Assembly (NCBI GenBank): GCA_041687295.1
Contig: JAWLCG010000158.1
Coordinates: 1-10,859 of the forward strand
Origin: JAWLCG01 sp041687295
GTDB taxonomy: Bacteria; Planctomycetota; Phycisphaerae; SM23-33; FEN-1343
Length of the DNA stretch: 10,859 nt
Reading direction: 5' to 3'
Each line of letters starts with the position of its first letter. The stretch's first letter is position 1. Made by a program: the position numbers and the translations under genes. Positions 5,789 through 10,859 of the stretch are shown here, piece by piece. The notes beneath the pieces are model-generated. The model made no database searches, was not told the DNA's origin, and saw only the letters and a list, made by a program, of their open reading frames with translations.

Positions 5789-6514
5789 GGTGCCATAGAC
5801 ATTGCGGGCGGCCGACTTGAGATTCCAGGTCTGGGCCGCGCCAGGCAGGACCTGCTGATCGTTGATATCGACGATGCGGCTGGCGTTGGCGCCGAGGTTG
5901 GCGACCTGGATGATCGTGTAGTCATGGGCCTGGCCGGGGTTAGCGACCGTGCCGGCATTCCACACCAGACCGCCGGCGCCCAGGTAGAGGTTCTGGGTGA
6001 AGTTGGCGTCCCACTTGCCCCCGTCGAGCGTGATGGGGTACGCCCGGCCTCGGGCCGTGCCGCCACTGATCGTAACCGGCAGGATGCCCAGAGTGGTGGG
6101 GAAGTCGTAAAGCCCGCCGTTGATCTGGACGCTCGCGCCGTTGCCGCTGTCGACCCGCCCGAAGCCAAGGTAGCCGCTGTTGACCGTCAGGGCGGGGGCG
6201 TTGCCGAGGAAGTCCGCCCGGCTGCAGTACACCGAGCCGCCATCGACGATGAGCTGGCCACCCGGGTAGAACCGCAGCGCCTTGTGTCCGCTGGAGTAGC
6301 TCACGCCAGCGCCGGCGGTTACGGTGTGGTAGAGATAGGCATGATCGCTGCTGGTCGGCACGTTGACGCCGGGTTGCGCCGGGCCGGTCTGGCCCCAGGT
6401 GGCCGGGTCGCCCCAGTCACCGTCCTTCACCGAGGAAAGCGTCAACGCCGAGGCCGACGCCGTCAAGGCCACCAGCGCCAGACACGCCACAAACGCCCTT
6501 CGTCCCCAATCCAT
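5372..6514 (-). CDS. PEP-CTERM surface protein 2, paralogue of the neighbouring gene
   Basis: This 380-residue protein has a start at 6514 supported by AGGAGG five bases upstream; an ATG at 6556 is in frame but precedes a non-signal stretch. The signal peptide spans about residues 1-23 (ASA before LTL). DGDWGDPATWG (about 30-40) corresponds to SGDWGAPATWG in protein 1. The middle is a series of short Gly/Thr/Val-rich strands compatible with a beta-solenoid. From about residue 243 the sequence is almost identical to protein 1 and ends in IPEP (356-359), a hydrophobic segment and RRRQ. The N-terminal portion is clearly homologous to protein 1 but far less similar, so the two proteins share an anchor region and differ in the exposed part. 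It lies 168 bp upstream of gene 1 with its own promoter-like element. Confidence 0.88.
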   Translation of the reverse strand: MDWGRRAFVACLALVALTASASALTLSSVKDGDWGDPATWGQTGPAQPGVNVPTSSDHAYLYHTVTAGAGVSYSSGHKALRFYPGGQLIVDGGSVYCSRADFLGNAPALTVNSGYLGFGRVDSGNGASVQINGGLYDFPTTLGILPVTISGGTARGRAYPITLDGGKWDANFTQNLYLGAGGLVWNAGTVANPGQAHDYTIIQVANLGANASRIVDINDQQVLPGAAQTWNLKSAARNVYGTLVGTAGTVQFDIYSAFVNDCDSIINAANNSSLGSGVIFDIGYAGGEISDPTAFLGQDYRLLTLLSGTDYSALLASVPDAVWFDGVREWLVSFSNNVATDGSIRIASIAPMQTAIPEPLTALAVLLGAGGLGRYLRRRQ

Positions 6515-6629
6515 GCCGTCCTCCTTTGCGACTCCGGGCGGCCTGCACCACCCCATGGGCTGTTCAGCCAGCCCCGGCCAACCGGCGAGAGATGAGTTTC
6601 AGCCAGTCCTTTTCTTGGAACTGACCTCC

Positions 6630-6657
6630 ATTCTAAGGCATTCGCCTGGGGCGCCTA
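6630..6657 (-). promoter_or_regulatory. Promoter-like element of PEP-CTERM gene 2
   Basis: On the minus strand TAGGCG (6652-6657), a 16-bp spacer and TAGAAT (6630-6635, 5/6 to the -10 consensus). The TAG of the upstream gene's stop codon (6655-6657) is part of the -35-like box, so promoter and stop codon overlap. The predicted leader to the ATG at 6514 is about 110 bases and begins with a CAGT-CC/GG-ACTG stem-loop near 6609-6628. Confidence 0.48.
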
Positions 6658-7293
6658 GAGGGATTCCCGCCCTCGTCGCCTCGCGTACCGCCCGGCGCCG
6701 GCCAGGCCCAGCAGCACGGCCAGGGCCGTCAGCGGCTCGGGGATGACCGCCAGGGCGGTCAGGCTGACATTGTCGAGCCCGCGCGAGCCGTACTCGCCGA
6801 ACTTGACGACCAGGTAGTCGTAGTCGCCCGTCAGGGTGATCTCCTGGCTGTAGCGGCCCCAGGTCGAGCCGCGGAAGACGACGGTTTCCCACAGCAGGTC
6901 GAAGTTGTTCGAACGGTTCCACCGCGAGTGGCTCTCGCCGACGTCGGCGCCGAAGAGGTTCACCTGCATCTGGCTGAAGAAGTCGAACTCCAGCACCACC
7001 GTCCCCGCCCCGGGCCAGGCGATGCCCTGCATCACGCCCGGGCCGCTGCCGCCCGGCTCGACGTAGTGCTGAATGGCCGGGTCAGGGCTGAGAAGGTAGT
7101 CGGTGTCCTGACCCCCCGTGCCCAGATTACGGACATGCCAGACCCCCGTCTCGCTCGTGCCGGCGGTCCAGCCGCTCAAGCGGAACTGCACGCTCGGATC
7201 CGCTTCGAAGTCTCCGTAGTTCAGCAGCGACGTGGCCCAGGCGCTTGAGCCCAGGGCCAACACCACCATCAGTGAGATCCATCCCCGTTTCAT
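6655..7293 (-). CDS. PEP-CTERM surface protein 3, short, with NGDFE-type N-terminal domain
   Basis: This 212-residue protein has a GGGAGG ribosome site about seven bases before the ATG at 7293. A signal peptide covers residues 1-20 (AWA before TSL). The mature protein starts LLNYGDFEADPS (22-33), a pattern common at the start of carbohydrate-binding-like jelly-roll modules in PEP-CTERM proteins, and ends that domain with GLDNVSLTAL (172-181). The tail is IPEP (184-187), a hydrophobic stretch and RRRGRESL. Outside the tail it is unrelated to the other two PEP-CTERM proteins. However, 40 bp coding for its tail (6706-6745) are identical to the corresponding part of gene 2. It lies divergent from the ECF sigma factor gene. 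Ligand binding is inferred from the motif only. Confidence 0.86.
   Translation of the reverse strand: MKRGWISLMVVLALGSSAWATSLLNYGDFEADPSVQFRLSGWTAGTSETGVWHVRNLGTGGQDTDYLLSPDPAIQHYVEPGGSGPGVMQGIAWPGAGTVVLEFDFFSQMQVNLFGADVGESHSRWNRSNNFDLLWETVVFRGSTWGRYSQEITLTGDYDYLVVKFGEYGSRGLDNVSLTALAVIPEPLTALAVLLGLAGAGRYARRRGRESL
6706..6745. repeat. 40-bp PEP-CTERM tail sequence shared with gene 2
   Basis: The stretch is identical to 5411-5450, and from its ninth base onward nearly identical to 4081-4112, where it encodes the IPEPLTALAVL part of the sorting tail. The rest of the gene does not align to genes 1 and 2. Strong protein-level constraint alone would leave synonymous differences, so exchange of the tail module is plausible. 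Confidence 0.7.
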
Positions 7294-7520
7294 CGATCCG
7301 CCTCCCGCGACCGTCGGCCGCTGCGTGTGGGACGTGCCGCTCCGCCGGCTGATTTGCGCCGGCTTCCTGTTCCATTGTAGGCAGGATTCCTATTTCGTCC
7401 AGGGGGGGGACCCCGCAATTCTCAGGAGGCCCCCCGGGCGGGCTTGGGGTATGCTGGAGGGGCGGTTTTCGACAGACAAATCCCGCCCGCGGCGGATCTG
7501 GAGGGGCGAAGGGACCGACC
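7294..7520. promoter_or_regulatory. Divergent control region between PEP-CTERM gene 3 and the ECF sigma operon
   Basis: This 227-bp gap drives leftward and rightward units. It contains the leftward promoter-like element (7374-7401), a run of eight G at 7402-7409 directly next to it, and an inverted repeat CGGGCGGG (7435-7442) / CCCGCCCG (7482-7489) on the rightward side. TATGCT at 7450-7455 could be a rightward -10 box, but I find no matching -35 box at normal spacing, so the sigma factor promoter remains unassigned. Confidence 0.45.
7374..7401 (-). promoter_or_regulatory. Promoter-like element of PEP-CTERM gene 3
   Basis: On the minus strand TGGACG (7396-7401, 4/6 to -35), a 16-bp spacer and TACAAT (7374-7379, 5/6 to -10). 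The spacer shares ATAGG with the gene 1 element and TGCC just before the -10 box with both other elements. The expected leader is about 75 bases. Confidence 0.5.
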
Positions 7521-8027
7521 GTGCCGTCAACGTCGCAGCCACAGGACCGTCTGGAGCGCTTCGCCCGGTCCCATCGCTCTGCGCTGGTGGCGCAGGCCCG
7601 GCGGGTGCTGGGCGACGCCGACCAGGCCGAGGACGTGGTGCAGGAGACGCTGGCGGCGCTGTGGCGACGGCTGGCGGCCGAGCCCATCGACGACCTGCCG
7701 CGTTACGCCGCTCGGGCGGTGCGGCTCAACGCCCTGCGGCACCGGGCCCGCTGGCGGGCGTGGCAGCCGCTGGAACTGGACGTGCCGGCCCCGGCCTCCG
7801 ACCGCGCCGCGCCACCGCCGGTGACGCCGGCCGAACTGGAGCGGGCCCTGCGGCGCCTGCCGCCCGCCCAGCAGGCCGTCGTGCGGATGCGGTTCTACGC
7901 GGGCCTGTCGTTCCGCCAGATCGGCCAGGTGCTGAGGATCTCGCTGAACACCGCCGCCAGCCGATGCCGCTACGGCCTGGAGAACCTCCGCCGTCAGCTG
8001 CGGGCCCGCGACGGAGACCAAACCTGA
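7521..8027 (+). CDS. ECF-type RNA polymerase sigma factor
   Basis: This 168-residue protein starts at GTG 7521, preceded by GAAGGGA at about six bases. Region 2 spans roughly residues 14-80, with the typical RRVLGDADQAEDVVQETL (28-45) that contacts core polymerase and the -10 element. A Pro/Ala-rich linker follows (88-102). Region 4 spans about 105-160, with LPPAQQAVVRMRFYAGLSF (113-131) and the helix-turn-helix ending in NTAASRCRYGLENLRRQL (143-160). Regions 1.1 and 3 are absent, as in ECF (group IV) sigma factors. The next gene, 23 bp downstream, encodes a small membrane protein rather than a recognisable zinc-binding anti-sigma factor. The target regulon is unknown; the divergent PEP-CTERM genes are candidates by position only. 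Confidence 0.92.
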   Translation: MPSTSQPQDRLERFARSHRSALVAQARRVLGDADQAEDVVQETLAALWRRLAAEPIDDLPRYAARAVRLNALRHRARWRAWQPLELDVPAPASDRAAPPPVTPAELERALRRLPPAQQAVVRMRFYAGLSFRQIGQVLRISLNTAASRCRYGLENLRRQLRARDGDQT

Positions 8028-8050
8028 GGACACCAACGGAGAGGACAGAG

Positions 8051-8353
8051 ATGAACGTCAGTGGAGACAACGTGCGGTTCGGCGGTCGGCCGGTGGCCAT
8101 CATCGGCGTGCTGGCCGGCCTGGCCATGATGCTGGGCACCACGGCCCTGGTGCTGTGGCTGGGCGCGTCGTTGCACTGGGGCGTGCAGGTGACGCTGATC
8201 GTGCTGGGCGGCCTGGGCGGGGTGGTCGTGGCGGGCATCTCGGCCTTCTTCGGCCTGGTGATCCCCACCACCGTCGAGTCCGGGCCCGACAGGCCAAAGA
8301 CCCAGCCCGTCGAGCCCAAGCCGGACCCCCAGTCGGCCTCCCCGGCCCAGTAG
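8051..8353 (+). CDS. Small protein with two transmembrane segments, in operon with the sigma factor
   Basis: This 100-residue protein starts at ATG 8051, after GGAGAGGA about five bases upstream. Residues 1-14 are polar. Two hydrophobic helices follow: about 15-41 (rich in Ala, Leu, Gly and Met) and about 46-73 (Val/Gly-rich). The C-terminal 26 residues are Pro/Lys/Asp-rich (DRPKTQPVEPKPDPQ) and probably disordered. Both ends would face the same side of the membrane, most likely the cytoplasm. No family is recognised. The tight spacing after the ECF gene makes an accessory or anti-sigma-like role possible, but no zinc motif (HxxxCxxC) is present. It could also be an unrelated small membrane protein. 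Confidence 0.75.
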   Translation: MNVSGDNVRFGGRPVAIIGVLAGLAMMLGTTALVLWLGASLHWGVQVTLIVLGGLGGVVVAGISAFFGLVIPTTVESGPDRPKTQPVEPKPDPQSASPAQ

Positions 8354-8414
8354 CCCCCCGCGAGCCAGAAAGGCCCTTTGCCTTTGGGCGTCGGCGTGGT
8401 ACACAGGGCCTCAT

Positions 8415-8436
8415 CGCCGCCCCCGGCCGGGCGGCG
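8415..8436 (+). terminator. GC-rich hairpin between sigma operon and URO-D genes
   Basis: CGCCGCCC (8415-8422) and GGGCGGCG (8429-8436) form a perfect 8-bp stem around CCGGCC. It lies in the 107-bp gap 62 bases after the stop of the small membrane protein. It is followed by GGTTCC rather than a U run, so it is a weak terminator at best; some read-through into the URO-D gene at 8461 is possible. Confidence 0.4.
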
Positions 8437-8460
8437 GGTTCCGCTGTGCGAGGTGCGACC

Positions 8461-9495
8461 ATGCTGCCCCGAGAACGCGTACTGGCCGCCGTGAAGTTCC
8501 AGCCCGTCGACGTGGTGCCCCTGCGGATCTACGCAGCCGCCGGCGGCCTGCACGAGCACGGGGCCAGGCTCGCCGACCTCATCCGCGAAACCGGCCACGA
8601 CTTCGGCCCCCTCGGCGGCGTGGCCGTGCCCGAGCCCCCCCCGCCGGCCGACTACGACGATCAGGGCCGTTACGACGCCCGCCGCACCGACGAGTGGGGC
8701 AGCCAGTGGCGCTACCGCACCTTCGGCGTCTGGGGCATGGTGACCGACTACCCCCTGGCCGAGCTGGACCGCCTGGACGGCTACCGCTTCCCGCCCCGCG
8801 CCTCGGCCGAGGGCGAGGGCTTCGGGCGGGCCCGGGCGGCGATGGCCGACCACCGCCGGCGCTACTTCCACCTCGACGGCGGCGGCTCGCTGTTCGAGAA
8901 GCTGCACTCGCTGCGACCCTTCGACGACGTCCTGGTCGACATCTACCAGGACGCGCCGGCCATCAACCGCCTGGCCGATCGGCTGGTCGAACACTGGGCC
9001 GCCCAGGTCGCCCGCGCCCTGGCCCTGGGGGCCGACGGGGTGGCCTTTGGGGATGACTTCGGCACCCAGCAGGCGCCCTTCTTCCCGCTGGCGGTGTGGC
9101 GGCAATTCTTTCGGCCCCGCTACGAACGGCTCTTCGCGCCGATCCGCCAGGCGGGCAAGGCCATCTTCTTCCACTCCTGCGGCCAGATCACGCCCATCCT
9201 GGAAGACCTGGCCGAGCTGGGCGTCAACGTCCTCTGGCCCCAGCTGCCGTTGTGGGAACCCGCCGAGCTGGCGCGGATCTGCCGCTCGCTGGGCCTGGCC
9301 GTCGAGCTGCACCCCGACCGCGGCGAGCTGATGCAGCGCGGCACGCCCGAGCAGGTCCGCCGAAACGTCCGCGAACTGGTGGAGGCCTTCGACACACGCA
9401 ACGGCGGCTCGATCCTGTACCTGGAGGTCGACCCGGGCTTCCCCTGGCCCAACGTCCAGGCCCTCTTCGAAACCGCCCAGGCCCTCCGCGCGTAG
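8461..9495 (+). CDS. URO-D superfamily protein, probable zinc-dependent methyltransferase homologue A
   Basis: This 344-residue protein starts at ATG 8461 behind GAGGTG at about six bases. The N-terminus (PRERVLAAVKFQPVDVVPL, 3-21) is the usual R-x-x-x-A-hydrophobic opening of the superfamily. GADGVAFGDDFGTQQ (190-204) and the H-x-C-G motif (H238, C240, G241) on the next strand are typical of MtaA/CmuA-like enzymes, in which His and Cys bind zinc that activates a thiol for methyl transfer from a corrinoid protein. The third zinc ligand in MtaA is a later Cys. Here no Cys is seen in the expected strand; H284 in VELHPDRGEL is a possible substitute. The stop TAG lies inside a dispersed repeat. 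No corrinoid protein gene is adjacent. The substrate is unknown. Confidence 0.87.
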   Translation: MLPRERVLAAVKFQPVDVVPLRIYAAAGGLHEHGARLADLIRETGHDFGPLGGVAVPEPPPPADYDDQGRYDARRTDEWGSQWRYRTFGVWGMVTDYPLAELDRLDGYRFPPRASAEGEGFGRARAAMADHRRRYFHLDGGGSLFEKLHSLRPFDDVLVDIYQDAPAINRLADRLVEHWAAQVARALALGADGVAFGDDFGTQQAPFFPLAVWRQFFRPRYERLFAPIRQAGKAIFFHSCGQITPILEDLAELGVNVLWPQLPLWEPAELARICRSLGLAVELHPDRGELMQRGTPEQVRRNVRELVEAFDTRNGGSILYLEVDPGFPWPNVQALFETAQALRA

Positions 9496-9512
9496 GGCGG
9501 GCACCGCCCGCC
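9492..9512 (+). repeat. Palindromic GTAGGGCGGGCAC element, copy 1
   Basis: A G+C-rich palindrome, GGCGGGC and its return arm GCCCGCC. Copies are at 10752-10772 (same strand) and 9630-9650 (opposite strand), differing only in the central bases. The copy starts inside the last codons of the upstream gene and supplies its stop codon (TAG 9493-9495). Confidence 0.75.
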
Positions 9513-9542
9513 GCGAAGACGGAAGACCGGCCGCAGCCCGTA

Positions 9543-9569
9543 GGCCGGGTCGAGCGAAGCGAGGCCCGG
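9543..9569. repeat. REP-like hairpin with GAGCGAAGCGAG centre
   Basis: GCCGGG (9543-9548) and CCCGGC (9564-9569) form the outer stem; TCG/CGA can extend it inside. Elements of this shape (CCGGGTCGAGCGAAGCGAG) are familiar as dispersed intergenic hairpins in many environmental bacterial genomes. That recollection is general knowledge; I could not count copies outside this window. Confidence 0.5.
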
Positions 9570-9629
9570 CAGCGAAGACGGAAGACTGGCCACAGAGGCG
9601 CAGAGGACACAGCGTCCGGGTGCCGAGCA

Positions 9630-9650
9630 GGCGGGCAGTGCCCGCCCTAC
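9630..9650 (-). repeat. Palindromic GTAGGGCGGGCAC element, copy 2 (inverted)
   Basis: Reads GTAGGGCGGGCACT plus the GCCCGCC return arm on the minus strand; matches 9492-9512 and 10752-10772 apart from one central base. Confidence 0.72.
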
Positions 9651-9722
9651 TGGCTCCACCGCCACCGATGGCGCGGGAAAATCGAAAATCTGCAACCAAA
9701 AATCAAAAATCCGGAGACTGCG

Positions 9723-10736
9723 ATGACGAAGCGTGACGTGGTGGCCCGGGCCTTGGCCTTCGAAGAGGTGCCCTACGTGCCCTGGTCGCTGGGCTTCACG
9801 ACCGAGGCCCGCCAGAAGCTCGTGGCCCACTACGGCCAGGAGGACCTCGACGGCGTGCTGCAGAACCACCTGCACAGCATCGGCAGCGGCAACGGACAGA
9901 TGGTGCGTGTGAAGAGCGACCGGGCCCAGGACGTCTTCGGCGTCGTCTGGGACCGCAGCCGCGACAAGGACATCGGCGTGGTGGCCAACCGCGTGCTGCC
10001 CGAGCCGACCCTCGCCGGCTGGAGCCCGCCCGACCCGGCCGACCGCGGGCTGTTCTGGGAGGGCCTGGAGCAGCAAATCGCCTGGGGGCCCGACCGCTAC
10101 CGCGTGTACATGATCGGCTTTTCGCTCTACGAGCGGGCCTGGACGCTCCGCGGCATGGAAAACCTGCTGATGGACTTCCTGGAGCACCCGGACTTCGCCC
10201 ATGCGCTGCTGGGGGCGCTGGCGGACTTCAACATCGCCCTGGTCCGCCGGGCCGTCGCCTACGATATCGACGCGGTCTACTTCGGCGACGACTGGGGCCA
10301 GCAGCAGGGCCTGCAGATGGGCTACCCGCTGTGGAAGGAGTTCCTCTACCCGCACCTGGCCCGGCAGTACGCGGCCGTGCGCGAGGCGGGCAAGAAGGTC
10401 TTCATCCACTCCTGCGGCGACGTGGACGAGCTGTTCGACGACCTGGTCGCCATCGGGCTGGACTGCTTCAACCCCTTCCAGCCCGAGGTGATGGACGTGC
10501 CGGCCCTGATGGGTCAATACCACGGGAAGCTGGCCTTCCACGGCGGCCTGAGCACGCAGCGGACGCTGCCGTACGGCAGCCCCGACGAGGTGCGGGCCGC
10601 GACCCAACGGCTGATCGACCTGGGCCGGCGCGGCGGCTACATCCTCAGCCCCGCCCACGCCGTCGAGGGCGACGTGCCCATCGAGAACATGGTCGCCCTC
10701 ATCGACACCCTCCGCGCCCAGCCCGGCTGGCAGTAG
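9723..10736 (+). CDS. URO-D superfamily protein, probable zinc-dependent methyltransferase homologue B
   Basis: This 337-residue protein starts at ATG 9723 behind GGAG at six bases. MTKRDVVARALAFEEVPYVP (1-20) is a classic superfamily N-terminus. DAVYFGDDWGQQQG (183-196) and VFIHSCGDVDELFDDL (226-241) align with the same motifs in the gene at 8461, giving H229-x-C231-G. LAFHGGLSTQRTLPYGSPDEV (from 270) matches the conserved strand and GTPEEV-like helix that follow in this superfamily; H273 sits where MtaA-type enzymes have a zinc-binding Cys. The end, SPAHAVEGDVPIENMVALID (309-328), is typical of the group. It is a diverged tandem paralogue of the preceding gene. Corrinoid- or methyl-group-linked chemistry is likely from the family; the substrate is unknown. 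It is the best superfamily match of the three in this window. Confidence 0.9.
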   Translation: MTKRDVVARALAFEEVPYVPWSLGFTTEARQKLVAHYGQEDLDGVLQNHLHSIGSGNGQMVRVKSDRAQDVFGVVWDRSRDKDIGVVANRVLPEPTLAGWSPPDPADRGLFWEGLEQQIAWGPDRYRVYMIGFSLYERAWTLRGMENLLMDFLEHPDFAHALLGALADFNIALVRRAVAYDIDAVYFGDDWGQQQGLQMGYPLWKEFLYPHLARQYAAVREAGKKVFIHSCGDVDELFDDLVAIGLDCFNPFQPEVMDVPALMGQYHGKLAFHGGLSTQRTLPYGSPDEVRAATQRLIDLGRRGGYILSPAHAVEGDVPIENMVALIDTLRAQPGWQ

Positions 10737-10751
10737 AAGATGGGCTCTGCC

Positions 10752-10772
10752 GTAGGGCGGGCACGGCCCGCC
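10752..10772 (+). repeat. Palindromic GTAGGGCGGGCAC element, copy 3
   Basis: Same element as 9492-9512, differing in the central base, located 15 bases after the stop codon of the downstream URO-D gene. Two of the three copies therefore lie directly at URO-D gene ends. Confidence 0.75.
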
Positions 10773-10783
10773 GTCGATGGCGT

Positions 10784-10801
10784 CAGGCGCCGCTGCGCCT
10801 G
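10784..10801 (+). terminator. Hairpin terminator after the second rightward URO-D gene
   Basis: CAGGCGC (10784-10790) and GCGCCTG (10795-10801) form a perfect 7-bp stem with a 4-base loop, followed by TTCATAT. It lies 48 bases after the TAG at 10734-10736 and is a plausible intrinsic terminator, though the U run is interrupted. Confidence 0.45.
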
Positions 10802-10804
10802 TTC

Positions 10805-10829
10805 ATATAGCCCCGGGCATGCCCGGGGC
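10805..10829 (+). repeat. ATATAG + GC-hairpin element, second copy
   Basis: ATATAG is followed by CCCCGGGC (10811-10818), AT, and GCCCGGGG (10821-10828), a perfect 8-bp stem. The other copy is at 2696-2720 on the minus strand. Both follow a URO-D superfamily gene in the same orientation relative to it. Right of this, 10836-10859 holds CGTAGGCCGGGGCG, similar to minus-strand 89-102; no gene is visible to the end of the window. Confidence 0.6.
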
Positions 10830-10859
10830 CAGGTTCGTAGGCCGGGGCGGGGGCAGCGA

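Larger units (their letters stand above)
9496..9722. other. Intergenic mosaic of short repeats between two URO-D genes
   Basis: I find no gene in these 227 bases. They hold: the rest of a palindromic element (to 9512); a near-identical direct repeat GCGAAGACGGAAGAC (9513-9527 and 9572-9586) that continues to GGCC-x-CAG; a hairpin GCCGGG/CCCGGC (9543-9548 with 9564-9569) enclosing TCGAGCGAAGCGAGG; a CACAGAGGCGCAGAGGACAC stretch (9591-9610); an inverted copy of the palindrome (9630-9650); and an A-rich stretch of AAAATC-like words (9678-9710) leading to the next ribosome site. The composition is patchwork-like and unlike the flanking coding DNA. Confidence 0.7.

Noticed and set aside
7726..9699. 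Very long open frame (657 codons) on the minus strand opposite the sigma factor and URO-D genes
   Set aside because: It is antisense to three well-supported genes, its translation is low-complexity and shows no domain, and long stop-free antisense frames are expected in G+C-rich DNA.
9492..10772. Palindromic repeats as ends of an insertion sequence carrying the URO-D gene
   Set aside because: The copies are short, internally palindromic REP-like units with no transposase between them and no target-site duplication that I could see.

Overview
The window is G+C-rich bacterial DNA, roughly two thirds G+C by eye, with coding spread over most of it. Three secreted proteins end in a PEP-CTERM tail, three paralogues belong to the uroporphyrinogen-decarboxylase/methyltransferase (URO-D) superfamily, and there is a stand-alone ECF sigma factor. 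The gaps hold G+C-rich hairpin repeats. This mix fits a Planctomycetota genome, most like the Phycisphaerae and their relatives, or a related PVC-group lineage. That assignment is inference; no rRNA or other taxonomic marker is present.

Layout. Everything from 1 to 7293 is transcribed leftward (minus strand) and everything from 7521 to the right end is transcribed rightward; 7294-7520 is the divergent control region. From left to right: (a) 103-2461, a compact operon of four tandem paralogues encoding small exported proteins, each with six D-x-x-G-x-x-R repeats of about 23 residues, driven by a good promoter at 2589-2617; (b) 2740-3879, a divergent URO-D superfamily gene with its own promoter; (c) 4034-7293, three PEP-CTERM genes. 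The first two of these are homologous throughout, but their 3' portions are nearly identical DNA (419 bp, repeat period 1338 bp) while their 5' portions have diverged strongly. (d) 7521-8353, an ECF sigma factor followed by a small protein with two membrane segments; (e) 8461-10736, two further URO-D superfamily genes separated by a gap built from short repeats.

How the parts may work together. The PEP-CTERM proteins should be exported and handled by an exosortase encoded elsewhere. All three carry a similar promoter-like element (TAGGCG or TGGACG, 16 bp, TAGACT/TAGAAT/TACAAT), so they may be co-regulated, and the divergently placed ECF sigma factor with its membrane protein is a reasonable but unproven candidate regulator. 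The URO-D homologues probably act on methylated or corrinoid-linked substrates rather than in haem synthesis. The four-gene repeat-protein operon has no recognisable partner here and is the least explained part of the window, together with the mosaic tails of the PEP-CTERM pair. I found no insertion sequence, CRISPR array, tRNA or rRNA.
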